From: Orientallactaga sibirica
Lineage: Eukaryota; Chordata; Mammalia; Rodentia; Dipodidae
Assembly: GCA_036365145.1 (NCBI GenBank)
Contig: JAEOAD010000034.1
Location: 22,062,001-22,126,000 of the forward strand
Reading direction: 5' to 3'
DNA: 64,000 bases
Shown here: positions 34,019 through 45,404 of the stretch, in pieces
How positions within the stretch are numbered: the stretch's first letter is position 1
Layout: each line of letters opens with the position of its first letter
Notes under the pieces: generated by a model
Seen by the model: the letters and a program-made list of their open reading frames with translations, nothing else
Told to the model about the DNA's origin: nothing
Databases searched by the model: none
Made by a program: the position numbers and the translations under genes

Positions 34019-34217
34019 TATATTTTTTATTTTTGATATTTATTTAAGAGAGTGAGAGTGAAAATGGATGCACTAGGACCTCTTGCCACTGCAAATGAAC
34101 TCCAAATGCATCTGCTACTTTGTGCCTCTGGCTTTATGTGAGTGCTGGGGAACTGAACCTAGGCCAGCAGGCTTTGCAAACAAGTGCCTTTAACTGCTGA
34201 GACATCTCTCTAGGCCC
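34019..34217 (-). mobile_element. DIP SINE
   Basis: Reverse copy, diverged: CCACTGCAAATGAACTCCAAATGCATC, TGAGACATCTCTCTAGGCCC terminus. Confidence 0.88.
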
Positions 34218-36590
34218 AAGTTTTTGTATTTTAAGTGGCAGCAACCACCATGGCTACACAGTGCTAGATACTCCCCGAGGTTTATTAAATATGACCTGAG
34301 ACTTCATCAACTAGGATTATTTAGCTGCTTTACATGTGAGGAAACAGGTGGTGAGGGATGTGGTCTGCTGTTCCATGAATCAGACTGAACTGAGGATGCC
34401 CATGGATGTGCAGTCTACCCCCATGGCTCAGGTTTGGAAGGGAATGTGGATTGGGTCATATCTTCCATAAACCATTCTGTTTCATCCTTGCCATGAAATT
34501 ATGTGGTAAAGAATATCTGTGTTGACTTTCCAGTATTCCTAATAATTATCATAAAGAAATGGAGGCTCAGATTGGTGAGGCCATTTGTTCCCAGTCATAT
34601 TTCTGGCAAACAAGAAGACCATCCTGCTTCCCCCATAAAGAAAAGACAAGAGAGGTACAAGTCACATTTTCTGAGTCACATTCCTCAACCCAAGGAAGCA
34701 TGTGCAAAGTGATGCTTGGAGGCAAGCTCTTGTTAGAGGGACTGTCACCACAGAATAGCAGCCAGTTGGTGAAATGGAAAAAAAAAAATCCCAGTACATT
34801 TGAAAGAAAGGATGGATCAGTTCCCAGTGTGAGAATGGGGAAGAGTTAGGATGAAAGTGCTGATATTGCTGGCCCAGATATTCCATTTCTGGATCCCTAT
34901 AGAAGATCCAAGATCTTCCTAATATTTCCAGATGAAACTTTATCACCCAACTTTGTGCTCCTTTTTTTAAGGGCCACCATCTTTGAGTAGAACTCTGCAG
35001 ACCAAATATTTCATTTCCTTTATTTCCCCTCTTCTTGGTTTCACAAGTGTAGTAAAAAGTTAATGAATCTATAAATTGCTCACTGGCTTAAAAAAAGAAA
35101 GAAATAGTTAATAGAAATTTTAATGAAATGCCAGGTCTACACAGCTAATGGCAAACTCTGGACTGGAACACCTGGCACCAAGTGGCCTTAACAAGGTGCC
35201 ACCAGACCTAAAGACAGTCACTAGAAGTGGGTTTCCAAGCAAATTAACATCCAAAAGATGGCAAGGTCTCCACCCAAGACCTCATAGCTGCCACACAGGT
35301 GACAGCTTCCCAAAGGAAATGTCATCATAGTTACCATCCAACTAAGAAGTTCACAAAGAAAGTGACACTAAACAACACAGGTTCTCTTAAGGGCTGAGGT
35401 CAGATAGCAACAGGCATAACCGGAAAGGTACAATAACTACTGAGGCCCCTCCTCTGGAAGTGCCAGCGTGGGCACTCCAGCAGGCTGGCTTCACCGAGAA
35501 GGCGTCCCAGGCCTGGCTGGTGCAAGATCACAGTTCAATAATGCTGCTCCACGTCTGCTGCACATGAAGCTAAGCTGGAGCCTCCACACCAAGATAACCA
35601 TGCTGGAATCTGGTGCGGAAGGTGACCACCAAAGTCCCTCTCTGAAAATCACCTAGGCTTCTTCAGAGACTTGCCATCAGGCTTTCCTAGCTTCCATCCA
35701 ACAGCCTCACCTCAGGTACCAGGGTGACCCCCTCATCCCCACAACTGTAAATACATCTTGGATTACCCTTTCCTGCCAGCAAAAATCAGACCCCTCTTCT
35801 TCAGCCACACATCCTAATCCCACCAAGGCAGTGTCACAGCTGATGCTCTACCACACCTGGGCTCCTAGATCTGATCCAAGCTGACTTTCCTCCCACCTTC
35901 CCAGTCCTGCACAGGAAACTTCTCCAGTATCCCCACCCTGCTCTACTCAGAACTCTCCATTGTACCTCAGCCTGCCAATCAAGGCAGGAGTGGAGTCCCT
36001 CAGATGACACTCTTCCCAAAACTCCATTGCTCAGTTACCTGCCTGCCTCCTTCCCCAAGCTGAGTGGCCTGGAAGGACCAAAACACATCCACTGATTGCA
36101 GGCCTGGCCCCAAGAAGTCACGCCTGGGAAATGCTGAGAATGGTGGGGTGGCAGCAGGTGACTCCTCAGGCCATCCACATCACAAACCAACCCAGAGCTG
36201 AAACCCTGGAATCTGGACCATCTTTGCCTAGCCTTCTCCCACCTCTTTATGGAGCATGGAGCACAATCAAGAGTAGGAAGAAATGCTGTTTCCTCTACCC
36301 CTCTGGCTTCCATGCCCGCAAGTCTTCCTTTCCAAGTGTAGTACATTGAACACCATTCAGTCAGAGATAGACAAGGAGGAGAGGCAGGGCCAGCAGAGTC
36401 AGGGCAGGAGAAAAGGACAGGGGCAGGGAGGGGCCTCAGGCACACACTTAGGATAGTAGGCAGGCCTAGGGTGTGGTTCCTACAGCCATCTGGACCAAGG
36501 GAAGCAAAGGGGACAGATACAGCTCGCCAGCAACCAGGCCTGAGAAATACCTGAGAAAACTAGAATTACAATCACAGCTTTCAGTTTCCA
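34218..36590. other. Low-repeat DNA
   Basis: Contains an antisense MIR-like scrap (TACATGTGAGGAAACAG near 34332) and L2-like pyrimidine-rich sequence at 35660-36010 (CAGGAAACTTCTCCAGTATCCCC). No gene. The 136-aa frame on the minus strand at 36035-36445 has no recognisable domain. Confidence 0.4.
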
Positions 36591-36594
36591 GAGA

Positions 36595-36990
36595 TTTCTA
36601 AGCCTCTTCCTCTTTGTTTTCCCCTAAACCAGTTACAATTAGCATGGAGGGATATAATTACGTTGTTAGTCTAATTGCCTGTTTGAAGCAGGATCTACGG
36701 GGGTTTAATGGAAGATTTGGAGGGAGGGGGCAGATAAGATAAAAAGTCAGGATAATCATACAAGAGACATGCAGTGTGACTCTTCCCAGGTAGAAACAAG
36801 GCCTCAGGAAGCCAGAGGCCAGGGAAACCGCCTCCCCGGTCAACTCCCTGGCCAGGCATGGTAGGAAGCACTGCTACCAGGCGACGTGACTTTGCTGGAA
36901 ATTGATTTTGGAGATGCTGACCTAATTAATCAGGAAACAATCCTAGAAAGGCCCTCACATTTGGAACCTTTGCACTATTATTGGCAGTGA
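36595..36990. promoter_or_regulatory. Candidate conserved non-coding block
   Basis: Repeat-free with clustered homeodomain-like and octamer-like cores: TTACAATTAGCATGG, GGATATAATTACG, AGTCTAATTGCC, AGATAAGATAAAAAG (GATA-like) and GACCTAATTAATCAGG. Motif density is the only evidence. Confidence 0.35.
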
Positions 36991-39900
36991 CACACTTATG
37001 TGTCGGAGGGCAACATTTTCCCAGGTGGAGCAACATGCTGGGCAGCTGACATGGCTGGGCATTTGGGCTCCCTCATTGCAGGAGGGGAGTGGAGGGAGGA
37101 CCACCCAATTTCTTGGAGACAGAAGTCGGAAGGAGGCAGCTCTGAGACCAAGATAAATAAAAACATTCTACTCCAGGGGAAAAAAGTCTGAATGAGGGGT
37201 AGTAAGCAGCCAACAACAGAGGCATGCAGGTGAAATGACCCGCCATAAGAATTAACCAAGTGCCCCTGAGACACGACCAGTCTGGAGAGAGGGAAAGAGT
37301 CTGGACAGAAGACGGTGACAGATTTACTTCCTGTCTAGGACCACACTGGCCTCTAACATCCTGACTTACAGCATTTGCACAGTGAAGCCCAGCCCTCCAT
37401 GGAGGCTGCAAGGAAACATGCCTTCTCTATTTTCCGCAAATGCGGGTAGAACTGTAACAACAAGCCACTACCTCCATGCGGAAGAAGTAAAGGTCCAACA
37501 CAGAAGTCCTCAAACTTGCAACTTCATGAGCAATGACAGTGGTGGCCTCTCTATTGCAAGGCCTTCTCCATCACCCCATGTGATCCAATCACATATGGAC
37601 TAGAGACCAGGAAACCAGCACTCCAGTTTCACCTCTGCTGCTCTGAGGCTGAGCAAACAGGCAGAGATCAACTGTCTCTCAGCCCTAAAGACTCTCCTGG
37701 GAAACAGAGAAGAGCAGAGAGGAAAAGGAGCTCAGGGCCACCCAGTCTACACACGCATAGATGTGCTCCTTCGGCAACTCTGACCCTGCAGAGACTATGC
37801 ATCAGTGGGGGCATAGCCTCCCAGTTGGTACTTACCAGCTTTCTGTACTTGCCAAAAGACCATGGGTTCCCTTGTGCCTGCCCTGCACAGATGCCCTGAG
37901 TACAAGGGCTGAGACAGAGATGGGGATGATGAATACACAGTTTGGACCATCAACTGCCAACTACTAAGTAATGTGACAATGCAACACATGACCTTCTCAT
38001 CCCCTAAGTTTGCATGTGAAACTTTTCAGTTTCAGAATCAGAGGAGATAATTTCCAGAATCCTTCCTGTACCTTCTGTCCCCAGCCCACACACCTCCTCT
38101 GATCAGGCAACTGTGAAGCTGTGTGGAGCATGGCCTCAGCCAGTGCTGACACACTCCACAGGAAAGATGAAGACAAGGATGTCCGGGCAAAGACCATCAC
38201 GCAGGTGCCTCAAAGGGCAGGGAAGGCGGTGCTACGTGCTAACTAGCTGGTGGCAGACAGGGCTATCAGGTCCGAAATTCTCTGGCTGACTGGAAGAAGT
38301 GGGGTGATGGGCTTTCTGCACTTGCACCATTCAAAATTGACAGTAGCAGTGAGAGTGCTGGGAGCCCTCAGTACAGACAGTGAACATTCCAGGGCTCCAT
38401 TTATAAGGGTGCACCATAAGTGTAACCCACAGAAAGGCTCAATGAACCCCAGTAAAGATAAAGGACAAGGGGAGGCTCTGCTGCTGGGGAGGTCAAAGCC
38501 CCTCCATGGACAGTGAGGTCACTTTAAGGAAGGACAAGATGACCACTAGAGGGACGTCCATCCTCTTCTCCCTCCCACCTTCCAGGTCTTCATTTCAAAG
38601 GAAGTTAAAAACCTGAAGTAGCTGGGCGCTCCTTGGAGGCAGGAGGTAAAGATAAAAGAGTAAAAGTCATTTACCATAAAAGATAACAATGGGTGCAGCA
38701 GTTTTTTAGTTGAGAAGACCAAGGATCGGTAACTTCTTTCTCTACTAAAGGCTGGAGTCGGAGCTCTACTTGGAAAGCCTCATGATGGGGCATCAGCCTC
38801 GGGCAGTTGTGGACAGCCTCATGCTGCACTTTCCACTTAGTTCCTTTCAATGGTCAATAAACAATCACTGGGTACATCTGGCTATGCACCAAGAAGATTC
38901 TAGTAGGAATCTGTGGTAAGCCCTATCTGAATTTCAGGGACTTCAATGACAGTAAGATGGACATCTCAAGAGACTTGTTGTCCAAGAAGGCTGACATGAC
39001 AACCCAAGCCATGAGGGAGCTATAAGTACTGACCCCACCTGAGTGCACACCAAGGTATGAGCAGTCAATGCTGATGACTTCAGTCAGTGTCCTCTTAGTG
39101 CTATGGAAACACTATGAAGTGGAAATTCCTGACATCATTGTCTAGAGGTGGAGGCGCTTCAGGAGACACACGTTTCTGGAATCACCCTCAACAGAGCAGG
39201 CTTTGAGGAAGCAGAGGGTGAGTCCATCACTGTAGTAAGTTGGGCATTCTTAGAGCAGCAAGCAACCCACGAGGCTCCCAGGACAGATGACCACCACAAA
39301 GGCTTGCTCTTGATTCTGAAGACAGACATGTGCAAAGTGGTGTGAGATCCTGCTGGCCCACTGCCAGAGGCAGGGAGCAAACACGCTCCATCACCCCTCT
39401 CGAAGGGCGCCTTCATGCCCCTTTCAAAAAATGGGAAACTGCAGTGTGCAGCCTCCCATTCCTTGGTGTGGTGCTGATTAACACGGCGCATGCCCCCCGC
39501 CTTGCACTGGTAATTACACACGAGGTCAGGGTTTCCTGCCTTCCTCTAGGTACCATGTGTGTGCCATCAGGGAACGAGGATGGGGCATCCTAAAGGAGTG
39601 AATGGCTGTCTGTCTCTTTGAACTCATACCAGGTCCCAGAGCTCCCCATTTCCTTGGAAAACAATTTCTGGACTTGTCACCATTAAATTGTCTGAACCTT
39701 TCTTTAAGGGCTTCCCCCCATTTCACTAATTGCATTCACTGCCTTTTTCTCCATAAAATTAATTAACTCACTATATGACCTTGGGTGAGGCAAGCTACCG
39801 CCTGCCGCCCCTTTAAACTCAGTTTCCCGCTCTATAAGAAGACAGGGCTATCCTCTCTTGGCTTGCTGACAGCTAGAGCATCCCAGGATTCTGTGACTGG

Positions 39901-40140
39901 AATAACCCATGACCTTGATAGTCCAGGCTGCTGCAGCCAGGGCTCCCCAGAGTGCTTAGACTCTGTGGTTCAGGACAGCTCTGACCCAACAGTGGAGCCA
40001 GCTCTTAAGGTTTTGCCTCATTCTAGATGGGCAGGCAGGACTGCATAACCTGACGAGGTCCCATCCCCACAGGACCCCAATGCACATTGACCTCCGGCAT
40101 GTCAGCATAGCTGCCAGGCTGTGGGAGTCGGAGAGACTCC
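36991..40140. other. Low-repeat DNA
   Basis: Three kilobases almost free of SINEs, the longest such stretch. A sense MIR scrap lies at about 39770-39850 (ATGACCTTGGGTGAGGCAAGC...CTCAGTTTCCCGCTCTATAAG). GATA-type cores cluster at 38648-38690 (AAAGATAAAAG, AAAGATAAC). Frames reach 120 aa but are overlapped on the other strand and resemble nothing I know. Confidence 0.4.
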
Positions 40141-40144
40141 AGAT

Positions 40145-40400
40145 CAAGGGCTGGATCCGGAGCATAAGCGTGAGGCTGAAATTGTAATAATAATAACTGA
40201 CATTTATATCACGCCTTTCATCCCCAAATCCCAAATTAATTAACTTTTTACGAGACATTTTTAAACTAGTGCCATTTAATAAAATTCTATTAGGAGAAGT
40301 CTTTTTTTCCCCAGCCCTATATTTTTATTAACAGCCACCAAAAATATAATTTACAGGCAACTGAAAGCTAGTCAAGAAAGGGAGAGAGAGGAGATTCTGC
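40145..40400. promoter_or_regulatory. Candidate conserved non-coding block
   Basis: AATAATAATAACTGACATTTATATCACGCC and CAAATTAATTAACTTTTTACG, then CATTTAATAAAATTCTATTAGG, in repeat-free DNA. The first string also resembles the conserved end of ancient CORE-type SINEs, so exaptation of an old SINE is possible. Confidence 0.35.
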
Positions 40401-40529
40401 CGACGATGAAGCAAGAGAGCCAGTGTTGGCTGCAAGGGCCGAGCTCCTGCCCTCGCTATTAGGGGTCTGGGCCTCTGGGGGTCCCATGGGTCTAGGTTAT
40501 TCTACAAGACCGACAACCTGCCCTTACTC

Positions 40530-40910
40530 ATTTCCTATTTATTGATCATCTATTTTTCACTGCCACCATACCAGCTGCTCTGAGAAGTCAGGTGAACAAA
40601 GGAGTCATGGCCCTTGCATTAGTGGAACATATAATACAAGAGTAGAGATAAGTTATCAAGCTAATATCAGGATAGAAAGTGGTGGAATAAAGATCCCTTT
40701 CCTCCTCCCCAGGGTGGCAGCCAACCTGGGCATCTAGTCTGGAGCTGGGTGGAAGAAGGGAGGTGACCAAGCATCACTCTGAAAAACGGATATTTAACCT
40801 CAAAGATTGTTTGGCATGAGCCAGGCACAGGGAGGGGAGGAGGAAGGGTCCAATCCAGACAACACGAACAGCATGTATGAGGGTTTAGAGGCTGGGAGGA
40901 AGAAAGAACC
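40530..40910 (-). mobile_element. L2-type LINE, antisense
   Basis: GGTGAACAAAGGAGTCATGGCCCTTGC, AACATATAATACAAGAG, and further on GAACAGCATGTATGAGGGTTTAGAGGC follow a common antisense L2 3' pattern. Confidence 0.55.
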
Positions 40911-41005
40911 AGCATGACAGGACATAGGGAGGGAGGGGAGAAGACAGGACTGGAAAGGAGAGTGAGCTGGAGGAATTTTATTTCAATCAAAATGGAGGCT
41001 GAGGT

Positions 41006-41085
41006 GGCTCTGTGGTGCAATGGCTAGTGCATTGGACTTGTAGTTGATGAAAATGGGGGTTTGAGGTTCAAACAGGTGAGATGCA
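41006..41085 (+). pseudogene. tRNA-Arg(TCT)-derived pseudogene
   Basis: The first 38 bases GGCTCTGTGGTGCAATGG CTAGTGCATTGGACTTGTAG match tRNA-Arg-TCT at all but about four positions and include a good A box. The anticodon triplet reads TGT in place of TCT. After a short intron-like stretch there is a B-box-like GGTTTGAGGTTCAAAC. The 3' acceptor strand does not pair with GGCTCTG, so it is not a functional tRNA. No SINE body or poly(A) follows, unlike the DIP elements. Confidence 0.6.
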
Positions 41086-41159
41086 GGATGAATCGTGTTC
41101 TTTTCCATAACTGGACATTGGTGGCTTGCATCCTCTCTTGATCCGTGCAGTATCATTGT

Positions 41160-41750
41160 TCATGTGCACCTATTACAGTCACACTGTCTCAAGTGGTCAC
41201 AAGCCCACGTGGAGTACTGCACATTTGCAATGGGGCTCATACACAAGCTGAGATGTGCTGTCCCATGGAAAATGCATTTTGGGTTCAGAGACTTGTGTAA
41301 GATAGAAAATGTACACTACATTTGTGAGAATTTTTATTGTAATTACATGTTGAATTGACAACCCTGTGGAGCTATTTATTAGGTTATATAAAATATTATT
41401 CAGGGGCTGGAGAAATGGCTTAGTGGTTAAGGCACTTGCCTGTGAAGCTAAAGACCCAAGTTCTATTCCCCAGAAACCACATAAGCCAGATGCACAAGGT
41501 GGCATATGCATCTGGAATTTATTTGCAGTGACTAGAGACCCTGGCATGTCCATTCTTTCTCTCTCTCTCCTCTCTCTCTGCCTATTTCTATCTCTCTCTC
41601 TCTCTCAAATAAATAAATAAAACATTTAAGAAAACCATTATTCAAATTCACTTCACTGTGGGTTTTTACCTTTTTAAACATGGCTCTTAGAAAATTTAAA
41701 GTGACACATGCACATGTGGCTTGTATCATATTTATGCAGGACATCTCTGT
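41160..41750 (-). mobile_element. hAT-type DNA transposon fossil, split by DIP
   Basis: GTGGTCACAAGCCCACGTGG, GCTGAGATGTGCTGT, TCAGAGACTTGTGTAAG and TTTATTGTAATTACATGTTGAA precede the DIP. TTCACTTCACTGTGGGTTTTTACC, ACATGGCTCTTAGAAAATTTAAAG and CATGTGGCTTGTATCATATTT follow it. This is the reverse of a mammalian-wide non-autonomous hAT element; a sense copy lies at 57240. Family name not assigned. Confidence 0.65.
41402..41632 (+). mobile_element. DIP SINE inside the hAT fossil
   Basis: GGGGCTGGAGAAATGGCTTAG through TCAAATAAATAAATAAAAC. ATTATTCA before and after marks a short duplication. Confidence 0.92.
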
Positions 41751-42060
41751 GTTCTGTCTTTAGGAAAGGAGGATTTTACATGAAAATATCCATGTAGTTA
41801 GCATAGGGTAAGGGTGGACATGCACCAGAAGTGCAAAAGACCCATCTCAAGAGCTGGCTTAGGCCAAAGAGTATCTCTGGCCCACTCCTCATTCTTCAAT
41901 GAAGTAGAAAAGGAAGACTTCCCATGGGCTCAGACTGGGTGAGGCTGAGGTGGGGTTCCAAGAGGCTACTCAGCCTCCACCATCCATCACACTGTCCAGT
42001 CAGACTCAGAAAGAAAAAAAAGTACAGAAAGAAAATAGAAATCTTCCTTTTCCTTTCTTC
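41751..42060. other. Non-repeat DNA
   Basis: Nothing recognised. Confidence 0.4.
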
Positions 42061-42067
42061 CTTCTTT

Positions 42068-42210
42068 GTTTTTTCGAGGCAGGGTCTCACTAGCTCAGGC
42101 TGACCTGGAATTCACTATGTAGTCTCAGGGTGGCCTTGAACTCACGGCTATCCTCCTACCTCTGCCTCCCGAGTGCGGGGATTAAAGGCGTGTGCCACCA
42201 CGTCCGGCTC
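42068..42210 (-). mobile_element. B1 SINE, near-consensus
   Basis: Reverse B1 from TTTTTTCGAGGCAGGGTCTC to GCCACCACGTCCGGC. It keeps several CpGs and therefore looks young. Confidence 0.93.
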
Positions 42211-42235
42211 TTCCTTCTCCTCCTTCTTCTTCTTT

Positions 42236-42400
42236 TTTTTTTTTTTTTTAAAGACAGAGTCTCCCTTTGTAGCCCAGGCTGGTCTGAAACTCACTAGGTA
42301 GCCCAGGCTGGTCACATACTCAAGGTGATTGATTGATTCTCTTGGCTCAGTCTTCCAGTGCTAGGATTACAGGTGTGAGCCACCAAGTCTAGCTTTAAAC
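42236..42400 (-). mobile_element. B1-type SINE, older, in tandem
   Basis: AAAGACAGAGTCTCCCTTTGTAGCCCAGG and CCAGTGCTAGGATTACAGGTGTGAGCC; same orientation as the neighbouring young copy. Confidence 0.85.
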
Positions 42401-43520
42401 TTCTCCACTTTCACCTTCAGTCCCAGTAAGGGGGGGTGGCAGAAAGGGGGAGGGTCAAGAGCTCTGGCACCCTACTCCCCACACTTCCTTTTCCAAACTG
42501 AAGGCTGAGCCGTCTTTCCTCACTTGGGCTCTGGGGAAGCTGTCCACTCCAGGACAGGTGGGGAGCCTGAGTCCCTCTACATCTGTGTTTTTCTCTGGCC
42601 CTGAGCAGTTGCCTGAAGTGGGTTTGGGGCTTTTATATTACTTAACTGTCTTCATCACTATTGGCCATGACTTGATATTTCAGCAGTTTTACATAAAAGT
42701 CCAGATTTAGAACTTCTCTTCAAAAGAAAAACAGGAATTCAAAAGAGCTGGCCACATGGGGCCTGAGCCCTACCATGAGACCAATCAGTGGGAGCTGAGT
42801 GGCACCTGCAGCTCGGTGGTGGGACATGGAGTTCCCTGGCCTGCTGCACAGGGGACCATGTTTTTCCTACATGCCCAGCAGGACTCAGGATGCGGGACAC
42901 CATCTCTCTGTGGGTCAGGTCCTCCTCATCCCCCACTACCCTCCCAGTACAGGCCTTCCTGACGCACTTTACTCTTTGGGACCGTCTCTAGTTACCTCAC
43001 TACCAAGCAGGGCACAGATGCTCAACGTTGCCTGCTGTGTGAACGAGGCCAAGAGGAAAGAAGACATGTTGGAGACCACACCCTCCCTTCATCAGCTCCC
43101 CAACCAGGTTTCTCTTCCTGGTGATGTTTCCAGATCACTGGGGACAGTTGTCCAGTGGATGAAACCAACCCTCAATATCCCTCTAAGTAAATTACACTTT
43201 CATCATACTTAGAGGCTTGAAAAGAGTCATCAGAAGCTGAAAATTACATATGGAGTTTGAGGTGACTTTGAAGCCATGTAACTGCCTTTCTGTTGAGCAA
43301 ACAAGAATTTCTTGATTGTCCTTTTTGAAGTTTTCAGAGCCCTGTCTTGTTACTATTAAAATGAAGTTTCACAATGGCCCTAAACCAGTTCTTCTCGTTT
43401 TCCTGAAGGAACAGACTGTCATTCAACCACAAATAAAATCTTTATAAAAAACAGCAAATGCAAGGGCAACCTGCCCAAGTGAGAAGCAATTGTTTCTCCA
43501 CACAGGAAGAACAGAGCACT
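42401..43520. other. Non-repeat DNA
   Basis: Frames up to 137 aa (42799-43212) overlap in two phases and show no recognisable domain. No call made. Confidence 0.4.
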
Positions 43521-43533
43521 GCCTCCTCTTCTG

Positions 43534-43798
43534 CTCTGCAAGCATTTTCTAAGCACCTACTGCACACAGGACCCAAGGACACTGCTCTGCAAGCATTTTC
43601 CAAGCACCTACTGCACAAAGACACTGGGCCTGCACACAGGAGGACACTGCTCTGCAAGCATTTTCTAAGCACCTACTGCACACAGGACCCAAGGACACTG
43701 CTCTGCAAGCATTTTCTAAGCACCTACTGCACACAGGACCCAAGGACACTGCTCTGCAAGCATTTTCTAAGCACCTACTGCACACAGGACCCGAAGAC
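43534..43798. repeat. 51-bp minisatellite, five units
   Basis: Units start with CTCTGCAAGCATTTTC at 43534, 43585, 43650, 43701 and 43752. Spacing is 51 bp except for the second unit, which is 65 bp and carries CACAAAGACACTGGGCCTG. The core CATTTTCTAAGCACCTACTG resembles the MIR/L2 core catttactgagcacctactg, so an old SINE/LINE fragment probably seeded the array. Because 51 is divisible by three, open frames arise on both strands. Confidence 0.95.
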
Positions 43799-43829
43799 TC
43801 ACAGGAGAGGGACTAGCTTGTGAGGAGCC

Positions 43830-44038
43830 ACGCGTACAAGGAAAAACTCAAGAGACATATCAGAGACCAAGCATACACAAAGAAAAGAGAAGGAACTTCT
43901 TTACTAAGTCAAAGCAGGTTCTAGTAGGCAAGCCTGCAGGTCTTTATGACAAAGTAAAGGCTCTTTCAATGCCCACATTCTGACTTCAACAGTTACCTAA
44001 ACCAGAAAGACCAACTAAAATGGGGAAAAATCAGAGGG
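43830..44038. other. Non-repeat DNA
   Basis: Nothing recognised. Confidence 0.4.
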
Positions 44039-44395
44039 GCTGGGGAATAGCATAGTGTGTAAGAGCACCTGCTGCCCTAGCATGAGTGCCTGAGCTGCCC
44101 TGAGGCTTCCCAGGCAGTATCCCTGTAATGAAGCTGGGCATGGCTACACATGCCAGTAACCCTAGACCTGTGGGGAGAAGAGGCTGGAGAATCACTGTGC
44201 TCACTGGTCCATCAGTCTGACCAAAAATGGCAGTTCCAGGCTCAGTAAGAGACTATCTCAAGGAAACAAGCAGAAGAGGGATAGAGGAGGACACCCGACA
44301 TTTTCCTCTGGCCTCCACATGTACTTGTAGGGTGTGAGCATCTGTATACGTGCATGCATACATCATCCTTATGCCATGCAAACACATAAACACAA
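44039..44395 (+). mobile_element. B4-type SINE
   Basis: GGGGCTGGGGAATAGCATAGTG head, B1-like centre (GAAGCTGGGCATGGCTACACATGCC) and the tail GGACACCCGACATTTTCCTCTGGCC. Confidence 0.82.
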
Positions 44396-44492
44396 GTGCA
44401 CAAAAGAGAAGAAAGGACAAAAAAAGAAGAGGATGGGTATAGGGAGCCTTGAGAGTGAAGAGTGAGAAATTATCTCCCAGCAAGCCATTCAT

Positions 44493-44655
44493 TTTTTTTT
44501 TTTTCCCTTTGAAGACAAGGTCTTAGGTACACTGGACTGGCCTCAAACTCGCTATACAGTATCCCAAGTACTGAGATTCCAGACAGTGCTGAGGAACAAA
44601 TCTAAGGCTTCAAGCATGCTAAGGCAGCACTCTACCAACTGACCTACATGCCATT
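44493..44655 (-). mobile_element. B1-ID dimeric SINE
   Basis: A T-run, then GAAGACAAGGTCTTAGGTACACTGG (B1) runs into AAGGCTTCAAGCATGCTAAGGCAGCAC and ACCAACTGACCTACATGCC (ID-type head). Confidence 0.7.
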
Positions 44656-44689
44656 CATTCATGTGCCATTTAGACTCTTTCACTCACAT

Positions 44690-45012
44690 GTTTGTATGCT
44701 TGAATGTGGCCATGTGCATGCCATGGCATGTGTGTGGAGGTCAGAAGACAACTCGGTCAGCCCTCCCCTGTCTGCCCCCTATCTTTGAGTCAGGGTTTCT
44801 TGTTCTGGATTCTCATTCTCCTAGACTTTGCTGTCTTCACCATGAGCTTCAGGAAATTCTCCAGTTTACCCTCCATCTCACTGTCAGCATCAGCATGCTG
44901 GGATTACAGATGCTTACCACGGTCTGGCTTTTTATGCGGGGTCTGGGGATTGAACTCTTGGACTCCAGCATGAATGGTGAGTGTTTTGTCCACTGATCTA
45001 TCTCCCATCCCC
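44690..45012 (-). mobile_element. B4-type SINE
   Basis: GTGTGTGGAGGTCAGAAGACAACTCGG, GAGTCAGGGTTTCTTG, CATGCTGGGATTACAGATGC and CCACTGATCTATCTCCC are antisense B4-like. Confidence 0.7.
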
Positions 45013-45169
45013 TTACTTGTCTCAAAAAAAAATTTAAATAACTATTATTTTTGGAAACCACCAAGCTCCATTATTTTCAATGGGAAAGTAAGGCTCAGAA
45101 GTCTTACCTGGCCTACCCCCCCCAATCCAGCTCAAAATCCAACTCTTTTTAAAATCAAATATAGATATG

Positions 45170-45212
45170 TATATGTAGATATGTATATCAAATATATATA
45201 TGTATATATATA
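45170..45212. repeat. (TA)-rich simple repeat
   Basis: TATGTATATCAAATATATATATGTATATATA at the tail of the next DIP. Confidence 0.85.
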
Positions 45213-45404
45213 AATTTATTTATTTCAGTGAGAGATGGAGAAAGAAAGAGACAGGACATGCTAGAGCTCCCTGCTGCTACAAATGAACTCCAGATGCATG
45301 TGCCACTTTGTGGATCTGGCTTTACATGGATACTGGGGAGTCAAACCCAGGTCGTCAGGCTTTGCAAGTAAGTGCCTTTAACCATTGAGCCATCTCTCCA
45401 GCCC
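45213..45404 (-). mobile_element. DIP SINE
   Basis: TTTATTTATTTCAGTGAGAG tail, ACAAATGAACTCCAGATGCATGTG and terminal TGAGCCATCTCTCCAGCCCC. Confidence 0.92.

Noticed and set aside
41006..41085. Functional tRNA-Arg
   Set aside because: The acceptor stem cannot form and the anticodon is changed, so only a pseudogene is claimed.
42799..43212. 137-aa frame considered as an exon or retrogene
   Set aside because: No family resemblance, an overlapping frame in another phase, and no poly(A) or target duplication.
43458..43823. 121-aa repeat-protein-like frame and its 78-aa antisense partner
   Set aside because: Both are by-products of a 51-bp (17-codon) minisatellite; open frames on both strands of one array are not evidence of coding.
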